Source of the DNA: Lunularia cruciata
Lineage: Eukaryota; Streptophyta; Marchantiopsida; Lunulariales; Lunulariaceae
Reading direction: 5' to 3'
Assembly (NCBI GenBank): GCA_948567375.1
Contig: OX419756.1
Span: 30,420,552 to 30,484,551, forward strand
Length of the DNA: 64,000 nt
Shown here: positions 31,641 to 40,700 of the stretch, piece by piece
How the letters are laid out: every line of letters starts with the position of its first letter
How positions within the stretch are numbered: position 1 is the first letter of the stretch
Notes under the pieces: model-generated
Seen by the model: the letters and a program-made list of their open reading frames with translations, nothing else
What the model was told of the DNA's origin: nothing
Databases searched by the model: none
Program-made: the position numbers and the translations under genes

Positions 31641-33317
31641 AGACCGATCAGGGGACGACCATTTCAGGTTCACACTAATTGGAGTATGTTGGGGCTTGTA
31701 GCGGTGCTCACCCAGCATGATGATGAGGAGAAGGAGTTTGTGGTGGCCTATGCTAGTCGCTCCAACAATTCAGCAGAGGCGAAGTATAGTTCATATGAGG
31801 GAGAGTGCTTGGCAGCAGTTTGGGCAGTAGCACATTTCCGATGTTACCTATTTGGTAACCCCTTCACTCTCATCACTGATCATCAGCCGCTGAAGTGGTT
31901 GATGGAGTCCGACAAGCTTTCAGGGAAGCTTGCACGATGGGCTCTGATTTTACAAGAGTATGATTTCACGGTTGTTCACAGACATGGAGTGGTGAACCAT
32001 GATGCAGATGGGTTGAGTGGAAACCCATGTCCCAGCCAGCAGGATCAGACCAAAGCACGTTGGCATGGTGAGACAGATGAGGAGATGGTGCCAGGTTGGC
32101 ATGCATCGGCCTTTCTGTGTATATTTGCAGAGGCTTTGGTGGTATCTCTCTTAGCGCATACAGGAGGAGTTATTGAGGTCACAGATCCAAAGAGTGAAGA
32201 TATTGGTATAGTTCAGCAATACATTCATGATGATGTCTTAGTGATGGACTATCTTTGCATTGGTGTTGTGGGTGGCACAGTTGGGGCCAAGGAGAGGGAC
32301 CGTGTTCTTCAGCAAGCCAGACGGTTCAGATTGGAGGGTAGACACCTTTTGTGTGTATGGGAGGATGGTAGAGTGCGAGTAGTACCACTTCCAGCACAGA
32401 GACCACTGTTGGTCTGTCATGCTCATGAGGAGCTAGGACATTTTGGAGTAAAGCGTACATATAGCTTACTCCAGAGTCATTATTGGTGGCGCGGTATGCA
32501 GACCAAGGTACAGCAGTTTGTTGCCAGATGTATGGTTTGTGACCAAGTTAGAGCATCATTCAATGCTCCTACGCCACAGTTACACCCATTACCTATCATG
32601 GGATTGGGTTACCGTTGGAGTTTGGACTTTGCTGGACCTTTACCGCTGGCTGTGAGACATCATCGGTATGTTTTGGTGATGGTGGAGCACTTCTCCAAGT
32701 GGATTCAGTTGGTGGCACTTCCGGACAAGTCTAGTGAAGGGACAGCTTACTCGTTCCTGGATCAAGTTCTTAGTCATTTTGGTGCACCAATTGAGGTTTT
32801 GACTGATCAGGGTACAGAGTTCTTGGGGGAGTTTCAGGTCTTGTGTGACAAGGCTTTGATTGATCATTGTACTACATCCCGGGATCACCCTGAGGCAGAT
32901 GGCTTAGCAGAGAGAGTGGTTCAGACGGTGAAGAAAGGATTGCAAAAGTATGGTTTGCAGAGAGATCACTTGGGAGATTGGGATCTCCAATTACCTTGGT
33001 TGGCCATGGGCTATCGGTTCAGCCGGCAAGCCTCCTTAGCATCCTTCTCTCCATACTTTCTACTCTATGGACAAGATCCAGATTTACCTGCAGCCATTCG
33101 TCGAGATGCTACTATAGTTTTGGACTTGGATGACCCCGATGTATGGATGAGCGCATGTTCTCAGTGGGCAGAGATCTTTCGGAGAGTGATGACAATGGCC
33201 TTTGAGAACTTGGCAATTGCTCAGCATAGAGATACTTTACGCTATGCTACCATTCAAGGAGGAGGTTATAGACCCTTGATCCATCGATTTCATCCAAGCA
33301 ACTATGTATATCTATAG
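31371..33317 (+). CDS. ME-A pol: RT C-terminus, RNase H and integrase
   Basis: 648 codons without a stop. Residues 1-95: end of RT and thumb (VSRVRAFLGLENFY). About 95-220: RNase H, with FQVHTNWSMLGL (first catalytic Asp is Asn here; ME-B keeps Asp), EGECLAAVWAV, TDHQPLKWL and HDADGLS. About 345-395: zinc-binding HHCC (CHAHEELGHFGVKRTY ... CMVCDQ). About 405-560: integrase core with Asp in RWSLDFAGPL, Asp in LTDQGTEFLG and Glu in ADGLAERVVQ, spacing D-x34-E. Then a C-terminal part. It ends at a TAG (33,315) that is Gln in ME-B, and the same phase continues into the PHD finger. Confidence 0.85.
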   Translation: MGHTIYLEGLGVQQTKVEAIACIPWPTDVSRVRAFLGLENFYCCYVRGFSAITKALTKLTKLTQEWCWGDEQERAFVELKERLTSTPILRRPIRGRPFQVHTNWSMLGLVAVLTQHDDEEKEFVVAYASRSNNSAEAKYSSYEGECLAAVWAVAHFRCYLFGNPFTLITDHQPLKWLMESDKLSGKLARWALILQEYDFTVVHRHGVVNHDADGLSGNPCPSQQDQTKARWHGETDEEMVPGWHASAFLCIFAEALVVSLLAHTGGVIEVTDPKSEDIGIVQQYIHDDVLVMDYLCIGVVGGTVGAKERDRVLQQARRFRLEGRHLLCVWEDGRVRVVPLPAQRPLLVCHAHEELGHFGVKRTYSLLQSHYWWRGMQTKVQQFVARCMVCDQVRASFNAPTPQLHPLPIMGLGYRWSLDFAGPLPLAVRHHRYVLVMVEHFSKWIQLVALPDKSSEGTAYSFLDQVLSHFGAPIEVLTDQGTEFLGEFQVLCDKALIDHCTTSRDHPEADGLAERVVQTVKKGLQKYGLQRDHLGDWDLQLPWLAMGYRFSRQASLASFSPYFLLYGQDPDLPAAIRRDATIVLDLDDPDVWMSACSQWAEIFRRVMTMAFENLAIAQHRDTLRYATIQGGGYRPLIHRFHPSNYVYL

Positions 33318-33662
33318 CAGACAGCACCGACGATACTTGATGTTTCTACAAGCCGCACTATCTTGAGAGTGTGCGAGGTTTTGCCATCAAGAGCCCTTGT
33401 GTTAGAAGGACGTGATGGTGTTGTTTGGAAGGATCATGTGCGCAATTGTGCGCCATGCCACCTTCCAAACATTGATGGTACTATGGACCCAAGCTTGGCA
33501 CTTGTACGTGCAGGCTTAAGGTGTATGTTATGTGGTTCTTCTGGTGGAGCTGCTACTATGTTAGTGTGTGATAGCTGTTTGAGAGGATGGCATATGGCAT
33601 GTATGACTCCTCCCCTCACGGTGGTTCCTCAGGGACAGTGGTTATGTCCTAGATGTACTTGA
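33318..33662 (+). pseudogene. ME-A integrase tail with C-terminal PHD finger
   Basis: Same phase as pol. First a GPY/F-like tail (RVCEVLPSRALVLEGRDGVV, WKDHVRNCAPCHLPNIDG). Then a C4HC3 PHD finger at 33522-33656: Cys pair CMLC, Cys pair CDSC, GWHMAC (His and Cys), a Trp two residues before the last pair (QWLCPRC); stop follows. PHD fingers read histone H3 tails, often unmethylated or methylated Lys4 (family knowledge). It stands where chromoviruses carry a chromodomain, so a targeting role is inferred. Without the stop at 33,315 it would be fused to integrase. Confidence 0.85.
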
Positions 33663-33820
33663 CCTGTAGCTAGTTCATTCTTTATATGGTATAGATTGTA
33701 GACAGGCGACTAACGATGGGGCTCCATAGCACCCGGCTTCTTGATCTTTGCCCATTAGAGGGTATACCATATACTTAGAATAGATGGCTATCTAGAGTTA
33801 GAGGGACCTAACTGCCAGCT

Positions 33821-33827
33821 AAGGGGG
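33821..33827 (+). promoter_or_regulatory. ME-A polypurine tract
   Basis: AAGGGGG, three bases before repeat B1. It would prime plus-strand DNA, which places the start of a conventional U3 at B1 rather than at A. Confidence 0.65.
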
Positions 33828-33830
33828 CAA

Positions 33831-33936
33831 TTGTGGCACTTTAGAGTCTATGTATGACTTATGTGTGAGTTGTGCTTCTATAGTGTATGATGTTGGCAGC
33901 GATGTATGTTGTGTAGCGATCTAAATACGCACGACA
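33831..33936 (+). repeat. ME-A terminal repeat B1 (106 bp)
   Basis: TTGTGGCACTTTAGAG ... CGCACGACA, followed by GT and then A2. Nearly identical to B2 (34388-34493), differing at about four positions. Confidence 0.9.
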
Positions 33937-33938
33937 GT

Positions 33939-34387
33939 TGTCACGCCATTTGTAGTTCCACATCTAGATGCTCGAACACTGGAGTTCCAATGATAGTAGT
34001 TAGAGTTATTCTAGCAATTTCTTAGAGACTACTTTCCAACGGTTAGATTTTTTGTTTGGGGTACTGACTTCACGGTAGGGCCCACCGTCACTTTGCACCG
34101 TTTGCACCATCAAGAGTGCCGTCAGCAGGACTGTTAGGGTTTCAGTGCTAGCTCGAGTCCAGGGAGTATAGTTTTGAAGTGAGCTCCAAAGAGCTCACTT
34201 CTCTGATGTTGAGCCTTCGAGTTCCTGGCTATGGTGGACAGAGGCCGGCAAGTGTCACCTGGATTCTCTATGCTTGAGTGGGTGTGGCTTGATTGTAATT
34301 AGTGCCCAATTGTTGGCAGTTTATAGAGTGACAGATCAAGTACTGATCTGAGTTGAGTTGAGTTGAGAGTGTTAAGCAATCTGATTA
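33939..34387 (+). repeat. ME-A terminal repeat A2 (449 bp)
   Basis: Starts TGTCACGCC and ends CTGATTA, then runs straight into B2. Aligns with A1 over its full length. Confidence 0.9.
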
Positions 34388-34493
34388 TTGTGGCACTTTA
34401 GAGTCTATGTATGACTTATGTGTGAGTTGTGCTTCTATAGTGTATGATGTTGACAGCAATGTATGTTGTGTAGCAATGTAAATACGCACGACA
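34388..34493 (+). repeat. ME-A terminal repeat B2 (106 bp)
   Basis: Same sequence as B1; ends CGCACGACA at the element boundary, followed by ACTC. Its last bases are an imperfect inverted match to the element start (TGTCACGCC against TGTCGTGCG). Confidence 0.9.
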
Positions 34494-35710
34494 ACTCATC
34501 TACATCATGGTTCACCACTCCAGGTCTATGAACAACCATAAAATCATACTCTTGTAAAATCAGAGCCCATCATGCAAGCTTCCTTGAAAGCTTGTTGGGC
34601 TCCATCAACCACTTTAGTGGTTGATGATCAATGATGAGAGTAAAGGGGTTACCAAATAGGTAACATCAGAAATATGCCACTGCCCAAACTACTGCCAAGC
34701 ACTCTCCCACGTATGAACTATACTTTGCCTCCGTTGTATTGTTGGAGCAACTAGCATAGGCCACTACAAACTCCTTCTCCTAATCATCATGATGGGTGAG
34801 CATTGCTCCAATCCTCAACATACTCTTATCAGTGTGAACCTGAAATGGTCATCCTCTTATTGGTCTCCTCAAAATAAGAGTAGATGTCAATCTCTCCTTG
34901 AGCTCTGCAAAAGTTCTCTCATGCTCATCTCCCCAATACTACTCTTATGTAAGCTTGGTCAGCTTTGTCAAGGCCTTGGCAATGGCACTAAATCCTCTAA
35001 CATAGCGGTGATAGAAGTTCACCACCCCAACGAATGCTTGCACTCTGCTCACATCCATAGGTCAAGGAATACATGCAATAGCCTCCATCTTGGTCTGCTG
35101 AACACCAAGTCCTCCAAGGTAGATAGTGTGACCCAAATACTCAACTTTCTTGTGGAAGAACCTACATTTCCCAAGATGTAATTTGAGTCCATGAGATCTC
35201 AACCTCTCAAACACCTCCAACAATTCTATTTCATGCTCCCCCACAATAGTGCTATAGACCAAAATGTCATCAATACAGCACTGAGCAAAATCCAATCCAG
35301 CTAGGATCATGTCTATGAGCTCAACAAGAGCATTCTTTAACCCAAATGGTAAGAACCTCCATTGATGGAACACATTCTTACCGTGAGGATCAATAGCCCA
35401 GAATGTTATCTTGGACTTATCCTCCTCCCTAATTGGCAACTAATGATATCTTGCTCAAAGATCCAAATCACTAAAGACCTTTGCATGCCCAATCATATCA
35501 AAGATCTCCTTTGGTGTAGACATGGCATACCAATCAGCCCTAGTCTATTGGTTGATAGGATGGTAATCTCCACATATCTGCTTATTTGTGTAGTTGCTAT
35601 GCATATCTTTCTTGGCTGGCATCATTGTCACTGATGCATACTCTCCATGTAGAATCTTTACCAAACCAGCCTCAAAAAGGTCACTACTCTAGCTCTGAAT
35701 CAATGTCCTC
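34494..35710 (-). pseudogene. ME-B reverse transcriptase and RNase H
   Basis: Minus strand. RT from about 35,710: GLVKILHGEYASVTMMPAKK, then 35062-35439 with FWAIDPHGKNVFHQWRFLPF, CCIDDILVYS (Tyr of YIDD is Cys) and VEYLGHTIY. RNase H follows: VHTDKSML keeps the catalytic Asp that ME-A has lost, then YSSYVGECLAVVWAV and IDHQPLKWL. It stops at VVNHDVDE where ME-A is inserted; the rest continues at 24,521. A handful of stops, including a TGA after LDL at the same codon as in ME-A. Confidence 0.8.
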
Positions 35711-35949
35711 TCCATATCACTATATCAATAAGGATGTTGGAAAATTGGTGTATCACTAGTCAGCTCAATTTGTATACCAAGTCCCTTCAAAGCACTCAAA
35801 TCCTTCCTATTGAAGGCAAAATAACTTGTGTAGCTCCTCAAGAACCTCCAAACTCTCTGTCTTTCCTCTCCTATAAGCTTGGGTCCAAGATCTAGCTCCC
35901 AAGTATTCTCTGTAACTGTCCTAAGAGTGGAAGCCGTACTAACTAGCTG

Positions 35950-36294
35950 CTACACTAGGCCCTCAAGAGCAATTGTGTCATGCCTCCCACTACCAGAGGT
36001 CCAAACCTTTGTGTGAAAAACTCCCTCCACTCTAGCTTCAAGCTCCACACATCCTCTAGCAGCATCCCAAGTAGACCAAGGGTGTAACCCAAGTAGCCCA
36101 TACTCACCAGGATGGACTCCAAGTAGACCACTCTCCCTAGTAGCTATTGGTTGTGTCCCAAGAATACCATGTCCACTTGGTACATTGCTCCCAGCATGTG
36201 CCTGAATCATCTTGATAGGCATAGGGCTCACAAGTGTCTGAGTGGTGATTCCTATCAAGCACATTCTACATTGTTGTGCCAAGCCAAGGCTCAC
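35950..36294 (-). pseudogene. ME-B linker between methyltransferase and RT
   Basis: Minus frame matching ME-A 30,241-30,550: LVSPMPIKMIQAHAG, ESGLLGVH, EYGLLGLH, WSTWDAARGCVELEARVEGV. Conservation of this segment in both copies suggests it was part of the protein. Function unknown. Confidence 0.55.
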
Positions 36295-37295
36295 AATCTA
36301 GGTCAAACAGTTTAGGGTCCATAGCTTGACCTAAAACTTGACGCCTAGATGCCTTTGACATTGTTGGAACAGCAGTAATACCAATGCAAAAACCCATTGC
36401 CCACTCTCTCTCTCTCTTTGGCATTGGGCTCCACCAATTGTTGTAACTATGAGAGTCCCAAACCAATCTAGGACCTTCCTCTCAAAAAGCATGAGAGCTT
36501 GGGAAACTCATGAGTGTGGGAAAAGCGGCTTTGGCTGTCCAAATAGGTTCACCATTACCATAAATGACCTATCAGCCACTACCACCATTTGCAACTAACG
36601 CCCAATATCCAAGATATCATCAACAATGATGTCGTCTAGTCACTAAATCCCATCATAAGTGCATTATAGAACCTCTCTAGGTAAGAGGTTTGTCCACCAA
36701 AGATGAAGACAATGAGCTCATGATCCTACTTTGGCTGCATCTAACAAATAGCAGGTCCCATCCAAGAATGGACTTGATGTGTACTCACCACCACTCAGAT
36801 GTAAGAATCACCCATCAAAGGGATGTTCTCCAAAATGTAAGTTGGAGAAATGGAATGATGAACCTAGAGATGTTGTAGTATCTGTAACATCTCCCAAAAC
36901 ACACCAAAATGAGGATCTTGAAGACCCAAACCTTGGCCAGCACGTGTATGTCTCTGACATGGCTATTCCAAAATCACTAAATGAATAGGTCCCGTGTCTC
37001 TCCGGATCATGTGCCCCCAGTAAGGAAATGTTTGTTGGTAGGGCCCTCCAGTAAACCCTGACTGTCGACATTGGTAATAACTCAAGATACCAATAAGCCA
37101 AGTGTGCCACATGATGTAGAGAGACTTGCCTAGCAATCTCATCTCTCTCTATATACAAGTACCTTTGTACTTGTATACCCGCCTATAGAACCACAACTAG
37201 TCCGGTGCTAATCCCACCAAACAACTCCAATAGACATACTCCCTCTATTGGATATTGCCAAGCAATGAGTCTGGTATCTAGAGATATCAAGGTAA
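36290..37295 (-). pseudogene. ME-B DNA methyltransferase domain
   Basis: Counterpart of the ME-A domain. Motif I (LELFGG) is at about 37,234-37,218. 36808-37158 begins MYIERDEIARQVSLHHVAHL, then a frameshift scrambles motif IV after ERHG. ENVP-like and C-terminal motifs follow at about 36,820-36,830 and in 36266-36466 (EREWAMGFCIGIT, SKASRRQVLGQAMD). ME-B keeps Trp and Gln at codons that are stops in ME-A, but shares two stops (in HAF-stop-E and after the ILD(V/I)G stretch). It shows the domain was inherited by the family and is not a chance capture in one copy. Confidence 0.8.
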
Positions 37296-37656
37296 TCAAC
37301 TTTGGAGGCTCATCCTCACACTCATCTCATGGTGATACAAAGGCTCCACTCTAAGCCTATTGCACCAACTGATATGCATGCTACTGCAATGCCTCCTTTG
37401 AACTCCACAATGGGACATCCAAGGTGGATGGACTGATCCCACTTGTACTCCAAATCTGAGTGATCTCCTCTAGTATTGGAGTATCCTCTGTATGTGCATT
37501 CCTCTCCAATAAGTCACTAGGCCAAGTAACTGCACAAGTGAAAGCTGAAATTGAATGCTAACATGGTCCCAAATTGTAGTAAGCCAAGACTGCCACTACT
37601 GAAGCATATTGGTAGACGACATACTCGTCCCTCACTTGACTACCAACCTGGTCTAT
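37296..37656 (-). pseudogene. ME-B protease/methyltransferase spacer
   Basis: Minus-strand match to ME-A 28,912-29,217, plus about 52 bp (near 37,600-37,650, continuing at 41,371) that ME-A lacks. Cut by LU-4 at 37,656, with target copy TCTAT. Confidence 0.6.
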
Positions 37657-38198
37657 TGTGGTGCCCACCTTTTTTGTTTTTTCTGTTTATTCTAGGAGAA
37701 GAAGTAAACAAAGAAAGTTGAATTGCGAAAGAAGGAATGGACGGAAGTGACTTTGGAGGAAATCCAAAGAAGTCGAGATTGGTTCTGATGATAGAGGTAC
37801 TCAAGAGAAGGGAACAAAGAGAGAAGTCCAAAGAGCATTGTCTTTGGATCAAGAAGCAAAGGTCAATATGAAGATTGTCTAACAACCTTGGTACGTGGCA
37901 AGAAAGTACACTTCAAGAAATGGCGGAGACAGAAGAAGCATGTCTTGATAGTGACAAGACAGCAACATGCAGAAGAAGGGGAGGTTGATTTTGAAATCAA
38001 CTAAAGAATGATTGTAATTTGGGGTAATATAAAAGTGCAATTGCATAAGGACAAGTTGAATATGTCAAGTAGATTTCCAATCCCTCTGAGTAGTCATCTT
38101 GTAGTAATGCGGGTCAAGAAGCCAATTGAGAGTGAAATTTTCTGAAATCCAAAAGGAGAAGGAATGTTTTCTAGTGCCATAGAATGAGAGAGCAGATC

Positions 38199-40576
38199 AT
38201 GGCAAAGAAGGTCACGGATGCTCTGGCAGTGCAAAGTTTTGCAATTTTTAGGTTAGATGTTGTAGCAAGGATTGAAGTCTTGAACTGACTTCGTATTACC
38301 TTTTTAGCATGGAACTGGAATTTCAATTTCCCAAGAGTCATGGCAAAGATAGCTGCCAGCAATTGTGAGGAGTGCTCCAAAGTCAAGGGAAAGAGAGGAA
38401 ATCAGGGCGGATGGACTGAGTCAGATTGGAGGTTAGTGTTGGAGAAGGAAGCAAGAGAACCGATGGGGATCACTTTCTATTTGAAGTGTGATGTTGCAAA
38501 GGAGAAGGCGGAGATCCGAAATTTGTTCTTTGCTCCGCGTACAACAAATGCTTACAAGGTGGAGTCCTATTGGGACCTAATTCAACAAAGTATCGTGGGA
38601 CAATAATGGCCATGTTCAAACCAGAACAAATGACTTATGTGAACATGCAACAAGCAGTCTTTTTCCACCAAATGTTTGCAGGAGTGAAGGTGAACTAGGA
38701 AAAGTGTTTTCACCAATGAATGAGGCAGATGGTGGTCAATTGGAGAACAGGTTCACCTCCACATTATTTTGCACCGTTTGCAGCACACTTCTACTTCAAG
38801 TTGAACTTCTTGACATCAACGGAGAGGCATTGCATGGTGTCTCATTTCCATCCTGATTTGAGATAGGAGGCGGATGAAGAAGAGCAACAATATATAGCAC
38901 ACCAACAAGCTAGTGATGATCACTTCTTGAGGACAGGACAATGGAAGATGGAAGAAGTCACAAGTCCAAAGAAGAAGAAGCACAGTAAACTCAAAGATGC
39001 AAAGTCACCTCCAGCACAACGAAAGACCCAAAGATTGGTTCTACAGAGTAAGAAGAGTATGAGAGAAGCACCGTCAAAAACCAAGTCTAAAGGGGAGACA
39101 AAGTCTCAAGGAGAGGACTCAAAAGAAGACAAACTCACTTTACAAAGTGAGGAATCCAAAAGTGAGAGTGAGGAGGAACATGAGGTTTAGCAAGAAGTTA
39201 GGGTGGGTGAAGTTTATGATGCAATGATTGACAGTGTATTAGGAAAGAAGAATCATTGCGTAGCCTTGGTTGTGGAAGAGAAGGGGGCTGAAAGATAGAA
39301 GGAGTATCCTATGGGGCGAAGTTTAGTAGGTAAGGAAGAAGGAAGCTTAGAAGCAATGTCTCTAAAGATACTAAGATCACAACTTTGGCAGAAGGAGCCG
39401 ATGGAAGAAGCAAAGTACGAAGACGGGGCCGAAGACAAAGAGAACTTTGGTGGAATACAATATCTATCAAAGGTTGTCACTCCATTGTTGGAACTGTTGA
39501 AGGAGCACCAGAAGGTAATTCCCCAAGATTGTATGAGGGTGATAAATGAGTTGCAGGTGGTGAAGTATCTGCTAGTTGAAGTAAAGGGTTTGCAGGAGCG
39601 CGTAGTCCAAAGAGACAAGGAAGTTGAAGAACTTTGGGTGGATGCAGTCTTGAAGAAGAAGACTTTCGAGAAGTTGCAAGAGAGTGTTGAGTCAAGAGGT
39701 AAGGAACTGCAGAAGCAAGCCAATGAACTGAAAGAGCAGGCAATGTTGCTGACCAAGATGAAAGAGGAGGTTAGTGATGTACGCATTGAGAGTATTCATG
39801 TGAAGGCGATGGCCACAATAATGGAGCAAGAGTTGGAAAGCTTGAGGAAGAGCGCAGCCGGGAAGGATCAAGCATGGCAAAGAGACTTGGCAGTCATGCA
39901 TCAAGAAGAAGAAAGATTGCATGAGCTGGTATGAACTGTTGAGTTATAGAGTTCACAGTATTTGGAGGAGAAGAAGATGCTTGCTGCTGAGTACAAAGAT
40001 GAGTTGAAAATGTATCGCAAAGAGTTGAAGGCAGAGTGATCTTGAGGTTATGAGTCAGAATCAGAAGGAGAACTTGCAAGAAAGTTGCAGGCAATCTTGA
40101 GCACAAAGGTTGAAGGGAGATTGGAAGAAGCACGTCTACATGAGTTAAAGTTGCTTGTGCAGGAAACTCAAAAGAGAAAAGCCAAAGATGTGGATATGAA
40201 CATTTTGCTGATCTGATTAAGGGAGCAAGAAGATCAAAAGATGTTACAAGTAGGAGACAATGTCAGTCTTAGATTAGATTTAGTCAAGTCAGAGTTAGAG
40301 TAAATCAGGAGTAGTGTGACAGAGGAGAGGAAGTCCAATGTTGTAGAAGTAGGAATTCAGGTGTCTTTGAACTTGTTATTTGAGACATTAGAGAAGAGTG
40401 GGTCGGGAGATAAGGAAGTAGATAGATTACCCATGACCTCAATTGTAGATTGTAGAGAAGAGATAGAAGAAATAGTAAAGGATTTGGTAGAATCAAATAT
40501 ACCCAAAGAAGGAGAAGTAATAGGAAGATCATCGGGTTTGAAAGCCGATGAGGAGGTAGACATTGGATCGGGGTAG
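38199..40576 (+). pseudogene. LU-family LTR-encoded protein, best-preserved copy
   Basis: Function unknown. Starts MAKKVTDALAVQSF; then RLDVVARIEVL, FLAWNWNFNF; then 38340-38606 with SDWRLVLEKEAREPMG and FFAPRTTNAYKVESY; HQMFAG, PHYFAPFAAHFYFKLNFL and SHFHPDL at 38,640-38,860 across stops. A Lys/Ser/Glu-rich linker (38927-39190) follows. Then a 207-codon open coiled coil, 39311-39934 (for example LVEVKGLQERVVQRDKEVEE; ELQKQANELKEQAMLLTKMK). A C-terminal part 40316-40576 ends DEEVDIGSG-stop. About 790 codons in all. No signal peptide or membrane segment seen. Plus-strand coding is supported by four sister copies in the same order. Confidence 0.7.
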
Positions 40577-40692
40577 AAACAAATTTGAGATTTGAAGAGG
40601 TAGATATGAAGAGTTCTATTGTTATTTTGGATTTGCAGGTTAGAAGAGTTGTTGTAGAACGGTATTTTTGTAAGAACTGTCGTTTGCTTCAC

Positions 40693-40700
40693 TATTTAAG
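40693..40700 (+). promoter_or_regulatory. TATA-like box of LU-4
   Basis: TATTTAAG, about 120 bp after the family stop codon and 670 bp before the LTR end. LU-5 (45,111), LU-6 (57,152), LU-1 and LU-2 have TATTTAAA at the same relative place. Taken as the LTR promoter, which puts the reading frame in U3. Confidence 0.6.

Larger units (their letters stand above)
24522..34493 (+). mobile_element. ME-A: Ty3/gypsy-like element with methyltransferase and PHD finger
   Basis: 9,972 bp, almost complete. Order: A1 repeat, leader, gag, protease, DNMT3-type methyltransferase, RT, RNase H, integrase, PHD finger, polypurine tract, B1, A2, B2. ACTC flanks both ends (24518-24521 and 34494-34497), and joining the flanks restores the uninterrupted RNase H region of ME-B. 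A1 and A2 differ at roughly one base in ten by eye, mostly transitions, so the insertion is old. The pol frame runs in one phase from about 30,560 to 33,662 with a handful of stops, so decay is mild compared with the rest of the window. Confidence 0.9.

Noticed and set aside
33363-33662. A stand-alone host PHD-finger gene
   Set aside because: Same phase as integrase with one stop between, followed by the polypurine tract and terminal repeats; copied in ME-B.
33831-34387. Conventional LTR reading of ME-A: B followed by A (558 bp) as the 3' LTR, starting after the polypurine tract and ending at the primer site
   Set aside because: It fits polypurine tract and primer positions, but in both copies the left end lacks B, the right end has an extra B, and target duplications lie at A start and B end. 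I kept it as a possible cDNA intermediate, not as the genomic terminus.
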